A stretch of 21,506 bases of DNA from Jaapia argillacea MUCL 33604 (Eukaryota; Basidiomycota; Agaricomycetes; Jaapiales; Jaapiaceae): the NCBI GenBank assembly GCA_000697665.1, contig KL197788.1, positions 50,092 through 71,597 on the forward strand. Direction: 5' to 3'. The position numbers were made by a program, and so were the translations under genes. Below are positions 1 through 8,623 of the stretch, piece by piece. The notes below the pieces were generated by a model. It saw only the letters and a program-made list of their open reading frames with translations. It ran no database searches and was not told the DNA's origin. The stretch's first letter is position 1; each line of letters starts with the position of its first letter.

Positions 1-310
1 TTTCCAGGTCATGTGACCTGCCAAACAGCACCAAATCCTCTGCCTACCCTAGTGCAATTTATTCTGATTTTTCCTGATTTTTAGTGATTTATTCTGCTCT
101 TTTATTCCGCTTTTTCTGCTATTTACCATTTTAGGTAGCTAGCTATATATGGACATCCCCTGAGTCAGGTCCACATGGTCCACATGGTCCCAGCAGGTCC
201 TAGCTGGCCAAGCTATGCCACTGCCTGTGGACCTGGGACTTATTGCAATAGATTTGCTGGGGTTTATTGCAATACACTCCTAGCCATTTGCTGGTATAAT
301 TGCAATTATA
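1..310. other. AT-rich non-coding edge with short palindromes and direct repeats
   Basis: No gene is supported here. The stretch starts with a 7-bp inverted repeat, CAGGTCA-TG-TGACCTG (5-20). It continues with T-rich imperfect repeats built on TTTATTCTG (about 56-120), a doubled ATGGTCCAC motif (about 168-190), and two copies of TTATTGCAATA each followed by ATTTGCTGG (about 239-296). This pattern resembles the subterminal repeats of a DNA transposon end, but no terminal inverted repeat pair or target duplication can be recognised. A 77-codon open frame at 175-408 has no convincing coding character. Confidence 0.4.
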
Positions 311-698
311 TTACAACAGCGGCTGATAAGAACGGATACCCCCTAGCTGAACAATTAAGTAGGTTAAACGATGGAAAAATCACAACAGGGAATGAGCATA
401 CCTGGTAGCACTTTGGAGGAGGGGCTGGTGGTGCATCTCCTAAAGAGCCACTCGGTGTTGAATCAAAGGATGCGAGAGACGTTTGGACTCTCTGCCGTTT
501 TTTCGGGGGCTGATCGATTTCGATTTGAGTCGTCTTCCTTGTTGAGGCGTTGGTGCTCAGGCTTTGGTGATAACCAACTTCGGAGCCACTGGCACCAATG
601 AACGTGGATATCCCTGGGCGCTTCTGGGGATCGTTGGGTTGAGAGGGTGGATTGGGGTGGGTAGGATTTCTGGAGGGGTTTCCTTGGGAGCGAGCCAT
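311..698 (-). pseudogene. truncated nuclear protein fragment with NLS, possibly transposon-related
   Basis: On the minus strand an ATG at 698 opens a Pro/Ser-rich reading frame (exon 698-402, 99 codons). A plausible 55-nt GT-AG intron (401-347) follows, then a 12-codon second exon that stops at 313-311, giving about 110 residues. The protein has a basic nuclear-localisation-like run, PPKKRQRV, followed at once by QTSLASFD. That resembles a degenerate PCNA-interacting box but lacks its second aromatic residue. The frame runs into the AT-rich, repeat-bearing edge of the window, so the 3' part is probably missing. N-termini of this kind (disordered, NLS) occur in transposases and in DNA-maintenance proteins. 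No catalytic domain is present, so no function is assigned. Confidence 0.35.
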
Positions 699-929
699 GG
701 AAAAGAAGACAAATTGGCAATGGGAGGGGGAGAGGAAAGAGGGAGTACGAGAGGAAGTTGGGCGGCTGACAGTCAAGCTGCTTCGCTCATGATGAGTGGC
801 ATGGACGCCCTCGCTTTGTCTCAAAGGCCACCTCCCATGGGGTCGACAAGTAGATAACCATGACCCGGTTTCACGTCGGCTCATATCAAAGAAAAACAGG
901 GGATGGGGGGTGTAGATTACAAGGATATG

Positions 930-1220
930 CCTGACTTGAAATTCCACCAATCATTTGATTGGCATTGAGTAGAGCGACGAAGCACCAGTACATCGGAGCA
1001 AGGATGATTGGCCAGATCTCCAAGCATTTAGTCGAACCTCACAAGGCTCAGACAGGCCAAAGAATAGAACACTACGTGCCCTGACATGAAATTCCTCCAA
1101 TTGTCGGATCAGCGTTGAGTAGAGCGATCAGCACTGGTGCGTCAGAGCCAGGATCTCTTGAAGTGTTCAGCTGCACCTCACAACATTTGTGTTCAGAAAG
1201 GCCAAGACATAGAACCTTTG
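930..1220. repeat. diverged direct duplication, period about 150 bp
   Basis: Two head-to-tail copies start at 930 and 1080. Both begin CCTGAC(T/A)TGAAATTCC, then share TTGAGTAGAGCGA, a CACCTCACA/AACCTCACA segment and AGGCCAA-AGA-ATAGAAC near the end (1054-1069 and 1199-1214). Small indels give offsets of 145-150. The copies lie upstream of gene A and contain no convincing gene. Confidence 0.75.
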
Positions 1221-1578
1221 AGACCACTGGCAGCAACAAAAGATATTATCCAGGTGTATTTGATAATGAGTACACAGAACAAATGGACGTGTCTGAGACT
1301 CTGAGTCAACAGACAAGATCTCGACGAGGTAATTGTGATGGCGAGCCAGTGGCTGAAGCACTGAAGGTACCAAACCTTGTTGCGACCCAGAGTCTTTGCC
1401 ACGACACCTTGACGAAACGCTTTGCTCCTCCCCTGCACTGCGCCTCTACTGCCCGTCATTTGTTAGAAAATGCTAGGGCCATGTGTGTCTGCTATATATT
1501 CCCAATCATCTATCAAATCCTGCCAACAACAACTGACTCCCAATCCAAACCTCTTCATCGCCTGCTCTCCCCATCCTT
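1221..1578 (+). promoter_or_regulatory. upstream region of gene A with TATA-like box
   Basis: No gene is supported here. The useful signal is TATATAT at 1493-1499, about 80 bp before the gene A start codon, followed by a C-rich leader typical of fungal 5' untranslated regions. A 155-codon open frame covers 1115-1582, but its composition is unremarkable and it overlaps the duplicated sequence, so it was not called. Confidence 0.45.
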
Positions 1579-2827
1579 ATGACTCCATACACCACCCCTG
1601 CTGTCGAACTGAAGCTGCTCAAGCTTTTCAAGTCGTATGTGAACGGTCACATCAAACTACACCCCACGCAGTATTTGGGTAAACCGTTCTTCACTCAGTC
1701 GAAGCAATGGCTGGTCGACACACCGTGCGCAAACCGTCACACCTTCTCCATCCATTTTGGTATCAAAGCTCCCCTTAGACTTGGTGAGGTTACGGAAAGG
1801 GTACGTCCCTTAACTTTCTTGTATCTAACCCAACACAACCTGATAAACGGTTCGTATGCTTAGTGCCCCAATGGGTGCCGGCAGTTGATTAAGCTGTATC
1901 TGGGTACTCCTCGTATGCAAGACCATCTTTGCAACTTGCAGAGTGTGTATAGGGCTTCAAATGCAGAGGCTTCTAGAAAGAGGAAGAATGAGAAGGCTAA
2001 ACTGCAGCAGGCGGAGAGGCAGGCTCTCCGCGACGGAGTTGGTAAGCTTAGTGTCTATCTCTCATTGTAACTACCCTGACTTAGCGTTCCTGGATGGGAT
2101 TATAGCTCAAAATACACCTCCACCCGAAGAAGACGCCCGTCTCCGACCTGTAGCTCAGTCGCCCACACCCCCACCCCTCCCCACAGCCCTAACTGTCCAA
2201 CCACTGCCCACTTGTTCTCATGGAGTGCAGACCTCCAGTCCTCTCCGCAAACATCCATGCCCATCTCCACTCTCACACCAGCCCATGCTCCTGGAAACGC
2301 ACACCAGTGCATCGTCCTCTCTCGCCGTCCATTTGCCCAAACCCTCGCAGCCTTCATCCTCACAGAAAGTGCTACCTCTCCGCCCTTCACCACCAACAGC
2401 CTCTTCTTCATCGTATCCCTCAGCCCTAATCGACACGCCTTCTTCTTCAAAACTCGTGAACCCCACGCTGCGAAAGAGGAAATGAGTGACCGATTTCACT
2501 GGGATGGACGTCTTGGAAATATGCAGTGACAACGAAGTGTCGCTGAAGAAGGCTCGTCGAACTGAAAGTTGTTTCGTGGACACGTTGGAGGTTTCTAGTG
2601 ACAAGGAGGGGGTTATTGTGGGGAATGGAAAGGCGAAGGCGTATCGATTGGTTTACAACGTTGACGAGGATTTTGATGAGGTAGAAGAAGTTCGAATGTA
2701 AGTGTTCCCTTCAATTATATATCTCAGACATTATGTCGTCTCCACTCCCTTCTGCAGTGGCCGGTGTCTACTTGTTAGAATGGGTTTCTCATCTGGTTAT
2801 TTACTTCTCGTCTTGTTCCGTGGCTAA
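1579..2827 (+). CDS. gene A: unknown basic/coiled protein split by an in-frame TGA
   Basis: Family not recognised. The model has four exons, 1579-1800, 1864-2041, 2085-2697 and 2758-2827, with introns of 63, 43 and 60 nt. All are GT-AG and keep frame, and the last has a textbook GTAAGT donor and CTGCAG acceptor. The first ~74 residues are globular-looking. Residues ~75-133 include CPNGC and a charged helical stretch (RKRKNEKAKLQQAERQALRD) that could form a coiled coil. The third exon is Pro/Ser-rich. At 2483-2485 a TGA interrupts the frame after RKRK. The same frame then stays open for 93 more residues and continues through the third intron. The tail contains DVLEICSDNE and DTLEVSSDKE, which look like acid-flanked SUMO-interacting motifs. 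Length is 266 residues to the TGA, about 360 without it. The TGA is one C-to-T change from CGA (Arg), which would extend a basic run. It is either a recent pseudogene or a protein that ends at the TGA. A TATA-like box lies 80 bp upstream of the start. Confidence 0.6.
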
Positions 2828-3080
2828 AGAAATGTAGTAGTGTATGTTAAAACTTAAACTTATGTCGCTGAAATCCCGACCTTTGCAAAGCAATGTTGGG
2901 TCTCCTGGCTTGGGTATTGAGATGGATGTAATAACTTTAAGTTTATATGCCGAAGAAGCACGGCACATCCACAAATAATAAAAGTGTTCACAATCAACGC
3001 GTCCACAATCCACGTCCACAATCAACAAACTCACGTGTTGGGCCTTTATAAAGCGCCAAAGTTGCACTCTTCAACCCCTC
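2828..3080 (+). promoter_or_regulatory. gene B promoter: MCB-like box, E-box and TATA box
   Basis: The A-B spacer carries a compact promoter just before gene B. It has ACGCGT at 2997-3002 (the MluI cell-cycle box bound by MBF-type factors in yeasts), tandem TCCACAATC-type units at about 3002-3027, a palindromic CACGTG E-box at 3032-3037 and TTTATAAA at 3045-3052. The gene B ATG follows 30 bp later, which implies a very short leader. The earlier part (2828-2980) holds only the presumed 3' region of gene A. Confidence 0.5.
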
Positions 3081-3081
3081 A

Positions 3082-4824
3082 ATGCTCCCCCCTTGTGAGT
3101 TTGTTCCTCCTTGTCATTGGCCGTGGTCAAGGACTTTGCCTGAGCTGCACGTGGACCCAACTTTGGAGACCACAGAATGTGAGGGTTGAGACTGCCTTGA
3201 TGCACAGCCAATTGTAGCCCCTTCTCGTCTAACTCCACCTTCTACCCTTCAGACTGCCCCGTCCCTGTATCCCAGGCTCCTATAGCGCCAACTCATTCGG
3301 TGAGTAACCCCTGCTCAACACCCTTTCTCAGCTTATCTTATCTTATCTCACTAGCTCCGATCTGGAAAGGAGTTCTCGCCGTGGTCCTTTGCATCTATCG
3401 GCGTCCTGGTTGAGCTTAATTTCAGCAATCTCATTCACCTGGCCTTTGTACAGGATGTCGTCACCGATCTGTGCAAGCCCGATGACGACGCACCTCACGA
3501 CACCCCCTCCCCCTTGGTGCACCCCCTCAACAACGACAACGCCCTCGCTCCCAAACCCGTACCACCTCCCATCCAACACGAACACCTTTCTCACCAGAAG
3601 AAGCACAGTTGAAACAAAAGGGACAAGGGCCGTGTGTCCACTCAACTCATCGAAGTACAAGCGTCGAAGGAAGGCAAAAGGGATCCATACGGATCTCGAA
3701 ACCGAGGGCCTTTCTGTGTCTTCCACTGGCTGGGAGGGGGGAAGGGCGAAATTGAGGGATCCAGAGAAGGAGTATGGGTTGGATGAGTTGAAGGGAATGG
3801 GGTTTGAGGTGGTTGCTTGGGATGGAGTGTGAGTCGCCTTGTTTTCTCAGACAAACTCTCACCTGACTCAGAGTCCCTTCTTTCAGGGAGCCAAGCGCAG
3901 TCGTGGATGCAGATTCCACCGTAGTTGCTGTGCTCGCAGGCCACCCTCGTGGTCAGGAGTTTATCGACCAAGTTACTGCCCCCCTGTTCTCGGCGATGAA
4001 TTGTACGCACAAGCGATGCATTTTCTCTACTGAGAAACATCGGCGTGGCCATTTTGCCGCCGTCAATGTTGGAATTTCTCGTGGGCCTGGGTCAATGGTA
4101 CGCATCTCCTCACAGATTCACTGCCCTTCTCTGAGGCCGCTTCCAGGAACCTGAAACCTTGCGCGTTGATCCCAAGAATCAAGTTCCGATTGAGGAGCTG
4201 CTCAAGGAGCCCTCCTTGAGGCGTTTGGTGGGCTTTACTACCAGTACGTTCTGACCGTTTGAACCCATTACTGGCAGCTTGATAACCCGAATCCATCTAG
4301 ATGCCTTCAATTTATATGCTCCGCGCCTGTACAAGTACTACCGAACGACCCTGGAGTCGCTTCTTCAGTGGAAACCGACTCTTCGCCCTTACCTTCCAAA
4401 CTCACCCTTCTCTGCCTGTACGTTCAACTTTGGTCCTAACGTTCAGACATTTATCCACACGGATCCAAAGAACTTACTGTGGGGTTGGTGCGTTGTCACT
4501 GCCCTTGGTCGCTTCAACCCCAAACACGGCGGCCACCTCATTCTGTGGGATCTGAACCTGGTGGTTGAGTTTCCACCTGTCTCAACACTCTTTATTCCCT
4601 CTGCGGTCATTCGTCATTCGAACGTTCTGGTGGCAGCAGGCGAGCAACGACTATCTTATACCCAATACACTGCCGGTGGCGTTTTTCGTTGGGTCAAGTA
4701 CCGCTACAAGTCCGTTGGGGAAGTTGTGAGATCAATTGGAGAGCTAGAGGTCCGGCGACTGAACGCCAGTCGATGGAAGGCCGGAATAGAGATGTTCTCA
4801 AAGTTAGGAGAGCTCTCTGAATGA
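3082..4824 (+). CDS. gene B: 2-oxoglutarate/Fe(II) dioxygenase-like protein, candidate TET/JBP type, with a 1-nt frame lesion
   Basis: Six exons: 3082-3178, 3253-3299, 3355-3828, 3887-4097, 4147-4243 and 4301-4824. Introns are 74, 55, 58, 49 and 57 nt, with good branch points such as CTAAC and CTGAC. The product is about 482 residues once one extra nucleotide in exon 3 is allowed for. The N-terminus is short and Pro-rich and leads to LRSGKEFSPW. A basic linker (KYKRRRKAKG) and a conserved-looking GFEVVAWDG segment follow. The C-terminal ~170 residues form the catalytic-looking core: FNFGPN, then HTD (~361-363, DNA 4456-4464), GWC, GGHLILWDL, IPSAVIRHSN with His ~414 (DNA 4615), and Arg ~425 in EQRLSYTQY. 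HxD...H plus an Arg 11 residues on is the iron and 2-oxoglutarate ligand set of this superfamily. The 53-residue His-to-His spacing fits TET/JBP enzymes, which oxidise modified pyrimidines in DNA; that substrate is inferred. Exon 3 changes frame between about 3580 and 3690: the upstream frame meets TGA at 3610-3612 and the downstream frame is +1. Confidence 0.65.
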
Positions 4825-5482
4825 TTCCGTGCATCTGTTTTTCATGTTTGGGCGGCTTGTTATAACATTCAGCCACAGATGTTAGTAGGAGTTCTTAGAT
4901 AGGTTGCCCAGGTGGCATCAACTGGTGCAATATCATTTTCGTGTCTTTCCTTCTGGAGTATGGTGTGCCTCTGGCAAAACCACTTACCCTCTGACTGTCC
5001 TTGCTCGCCTTCAACCGTCCTTGCTTGCCTTCAACGTGCTACTGAATTACGACTTCAGAATCAGCTAAACAATAGCAGTCCGATCTTTTGCTGGCCCTGA
5101 GTGACAATGAATGCAAGACCTGTGCTTGGACCTTGTAATGCCATTGATTGGTTTGCAGCTTGGATGCCGTTCTTTTATCACTGCTTGGGCCTTGATCCGA
5201 CTGTCGGTTGCTTGTTAGCCACAGGCCCAAGCTATGAGTTTGGGCCTTCAGATGTGTCAAGGGGAACAAATGGTGAGCCTCGCTATTGTCTACCTCTTTG
5301 GCCCACCTGCAGAGTGAAAGCGACAAGTGCCACCCATGGACTCTGTTCATCGCTTTCTCTCCCATTTATCCTTGCTGATATTGCCCTTATCGTATCAAGA
5401 CCCCCGCTGTTCCCCCAAACTACCTTTCATTGCAACTCTTTTGTTACAACGACTCCAACCCTTCTTCATCCTCTTGCTCACG
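4825..5482. other. B-C intergenic spacer
   Basis: No convincing gene. It contains a tandem 20-bp repeat, GTCCTTGCTYGCCTTCAAC, at about 4997-5035 and several scattered TTGGGCCTT words between 5185 and 5250. The last ~120 bp before gene C are C/T-rich, as expected for a fungal promoter or leader. No clear TATA box is seen. Confidence 0.4.
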
Positions 5483-7645
5483 ATGCCACCCAAGGTTCCC
5501 CCACTCCCTTCATGGCCTGCCAGCGCTCGTTGATTACAGCCTGGACGACCTTCCAGACATCTTGCGGCGCAAAGGGGTTGCCAAAGACTGGCTGAAAGTC
5601 GACCTTCCCCAATACATGTCGCTAACCGTTCACGGTCAGAAGGCCAGCTACGCCCGAGAACAGGCAGAGCGATTCATTATGGCCTTCCAACTCAGACCCA
5701 GGCAGCTCGACAACGGTACGACCTACGACCCAATGGAAGGACAGACTGTCACTCTGTCTGAGCTGCGAACTGTATGTTGTCCCAGTCTTTCTTTCGGAAG
5801 CTTTCTTATTCATTGCGCCATAGTCCATTACAAGTTGGTACAAAAATGCTCTTGCTCAGGCATCGCCTCAACGAGGCTGTGCGCCCAAGGGCCTTTTGAA
5901 GCTCTCAGTGCTGAAGGAGAAGAGAATCACTGCATTGTCAGTTTTCGTGCAAGAGAAGTCGTTAGAACTAAAAGAGGACATGCATGCTCGCATGCGATCT
6001 CACGGCGTTGACAGTAACAGCCACCAAAATCTACCCCACTGGAATGCGGCACTCCAATCCCAATGGGAGAAGCTCTCTGAGGAGGAGCAGGATGAGTACA
6101 AGAAGAAGGCCGAGGCACACCATCAGAAGAAGGGATCGAAAGGTGAACCTATTGACGACGTTCAGATATTTTGGTGTGCTTTATGCCTTCCTTTCTGTGA
6201 TCCCGTCCATTGCTGACGTTCATGTCGCAGTAACCAAGACCATCTGGCAGAAGGTCTTCAAGATTTCCTCTGGACGCTCCCAGGTTGTGGTGAAGGCCAG
6301 TTTGGAGACATTGTTTTTCACATCCAGCTAGCATTCCGAAATCGAGGAGACATGCTTGTCATCAAATCGTATGCCCTTCACCCTCCCTTTGCACCTGTGC
6401 CCTCAGTCGTAACTCATCTTGTCTATAGATTCGTTGCTGGAACAGGAAGCGAGGAATCCCCTTTCAATCAAACTGAGGTCTACCCACAAGCCTTAAGACC
6501 CTTTCAAACTTGGGCTGCTGCTGCCATCCCTAGTATGTACCTCAGCTAACCAGTTGTCACATAACTCACCTCGCTGCCTCCACCATAGAGAATACTAATG
6601 ACAATGGGTATCTCGATCCAGAAGATCAGCCCTTTTGTGTAACGATTGGTGAGGATGGCCGTGCCCATCTACTGAACGTCGACTTCGACACGGTCACAAA
6701 TAAAGACCTTGCAAACTTGCTCACAACCTATTTCAACATTGAGTGGGGTAAGTTTTCTGCTATTTGTTCAATGGTCGTGGCTTGATTCCATTTCCAGAGA
6801 AATCTCTTCCAGTCGACCCCACATATCCAACAATTCCATGGGAGGAGGTGGAGAAATCGCCATTGAGATTTGTAGCCCCTGGGTTTGATAACCCAATGCT
6901 TTAGTTATTGAAGCAGCCCAGCAAACTAGGAAGATGTGTTCAAGATCTATACGAGTACGTTTCTGAGAACGCCACAAGTTCTCCCTTTCTTCAACACCCG
7001 CCGCCTCCACCACCACCTCGTCCACAGACTCCATCAACCCCACCTCAGCGTCGCTCACCATCTCCAGAGGACCCCCTCCTCTCTTCTCCAGCATTTATGC
7101 TGGGAAAACTTCTGTCTTCACCGCTGACGCCTCCAAGTCGCATCACACCCGAACCAACCAAACCGACATCTGCTACAACTGCTGTCAACCCAACAAACCC
7201 TCTAAATCCCACTCATAACGACGAGCACCCGCTTGCAGAGTCGCAAAACGTCCCATCCACCCCCTATCCACTAAATCCAACCTCCACGGCTACCCATCCT
7301 ATTGGTGCTACTGCCAGTGATGGGAGACTGGGCGCTTCGGGTCCAGATGGGCCAGACAATTGTGCTGCGTCGCCCTTGCACAGTGCTCCACCGCCGCAGC
7401 TGGTTGATTTGACAGGACAGGTGCCGGCAGTCGGTTGGATGACGAGGAGCAAGAAACGAGAGTTGGATGGCAAAGGTGGCTCTACCAATGGAAGCGAGAA
7501 GAAAGCGAAGTTAACTCCATCGGGAGGACCTGCAGAGGAAATGGGAGAGCCGTTGCCAGGACCAGCGTTGGGACGAGCGAAACCATCAACCAAACCTTGG
7601 GGAGGTAAAAAGGGGGGGGTGGGGAGGAAGGGGAAAGCGCGGTAA
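5483..7645 (+). CDS. gene C: HMG-box-like nuclear protein with an early frame lesion and an in-frame TAG
   Basis: Six exons: 5483-5771, 5860-6173, 6231-6368, 6429-6532, 6589-6747 and 6798-7645. Introns are 88, 57, 60, 56 and 50 nt, all GT-AG and in phase. The ATG at 5483 (MPPKVPP) is one nucleotide out of frame with the body; removing one C from the run at about 5497-5501 restores it. Residues ~119-187 resemble an HMG box: ALSVFVQEKS at the start and W-E-K-L-S-E-E-E-Q-D-E-Y-K-K-K-A at the end. This fold bends DNA and occurs in chromatin proteins. A second region begins NQDHLAEGLQ and includes GQFGDIVFHI and the segment up to FQTWAAAAIP; I have seen similar regions in agaric hypothetical proteins but cannot name it. 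A TAG at 6902-6904 ends the frame after ~369 residues, yet the same frame continues for 246 codons: LLKQPSKLGR, a polyproline stretch, QLVDLTGQ (SUMO-interacting core), then a Lys/Gly-rich basic end. TAG is one C-to-T change from CAG. Confidence 0.6.
7612..7633 (+). other. G-quadruplex-type guanine runs at the 3' end of gene C
   Basis: A run of eight G is followed by T, four G, AGG, AA and four G, all on the coding strand. It encodes the Gly/Lys-rich end of the gene C tail and lies just before its final stop at 7643-7645. Four or more G-runs at this spacing can fold as a quadruplex in DNA or mRNA. Confidence 0.6.
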
Positions 7646-8623
7646 CTGCTTGGTACCTGTATCCCGGCTTGGCTTTACCTGTATTAATTAATGAACGCAA
7701 TTTACTTGATCTTTTAAATTCAGGACCCTCTGCGTGGGCGCACACCTCTACGCGGTGCAGAGGACGAGTAGGCATCCACGATGCCGAAACCAAGATGCGC
7801 CCATTCCGTGTGTCTCAGGCAAATCAAGGTTCGTGTGGTGCGACCCATCTTGCAGGCTATGCTGACTTATAATGGCTAGGTCTCGCTACCAGTTGTCCTG
7901 CCAGAGTGTGAGTCAGAGTTGTTCGTCGATAATCTGATTCTCAGTCTCCTGGATAGTCCACTCAGAATCAGCTGTTCCTCGATAATCCGATTCCAAGTCC
8001 TCTTCGATAATCCATTCCACATTCCTTTTCGTCATCTTCATTCTTTGGATTTTCAGCAGTAAATCAGATTGTTCCTCGATGATCTGATTCCAAGTCCTCC
8101 GTAATCCATCCTTTGGATTTTCGGCAGTAAATCAGATTCACGTGAAGACATCAACCAGCCTGGAATTGGTTAACCCTCGATAGACCAACTCGAAGTGAAT
8201 CAGTTTGCCTGGTCAGAATCTGATTACTAGTTTCTATGTACTTAGTCCTCATAATCTGATTGTCTTCGATTAAGACATGCTCAAAACAGCCAATAGTCGT
8301 GTCCTTGTTGAATCTGACACTTAGGATTAATCCGAACCTTGGATTAATCCGAACTAACGACATACTTGCAACAATCTTCCCTCCATTGACCCTCCCTGTT
8401 GCCAGACACATTACTAACACAGGCCTTGGTTTAATCCAGGGGGCCTGCAATTTGGGGGAAGGGATTAATCAAACGAGCTGACATCCCTGAAGGACACCTT
8501 CCAAGAAGCCCAGGACAACGAGGTGATAGGCCTGGTGGCTGCGGATCCATTCCAACCTTCTGTCGGCCTTCTTAGTGTGACAGTCAAGTATTATTTACAT
8601 TGTGCAAAGATTACAAAGTTGAA
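7646..8623. repeat. convergent C-D spacer with degenerate repeats and palindromic ATTA-type sites
   Basis: There is no gene in this ~980-bp spacer between the 3' ends of C and D. From 7917 to 8140 it holds direct repeats: TTCCTCGAT(A/G)ATC(C/T)GATT near 7975 and 8072, and TTTGGATTTTC(A/G)GCAGTAAA at 8044 and 8112. AATCNGATT occurs at 7931, 7984, 8062, 8130, 8217 and 8253. Then GGATTAATCC, a perfect palindrome, occurs twice with the trailing GAAC (8324-8337 and 8341-8354, 17 bp apart). Short open frames here are not convincing as genes. Confidence 0.65.

Noticed and set aside
175-408. 77-codon plus-strand frame at the left edge
   Set aside because: It runs through short repeats, lacks splice or promoter signals and has no protein-like pattern.
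2410-2490. Intron in gene A from GTATCC that would skip the TGA
   Set aside because: None of the available AG acceptors before the downstream exon restores the frame that stays open after the TGA.
2100-2604. Minus-strand frames of 116 and 128 codons
   Set aside because: They are antisense shadows of the Pro/Ser-rich third exon of gene A, which has consistent splicing on the plus strand.
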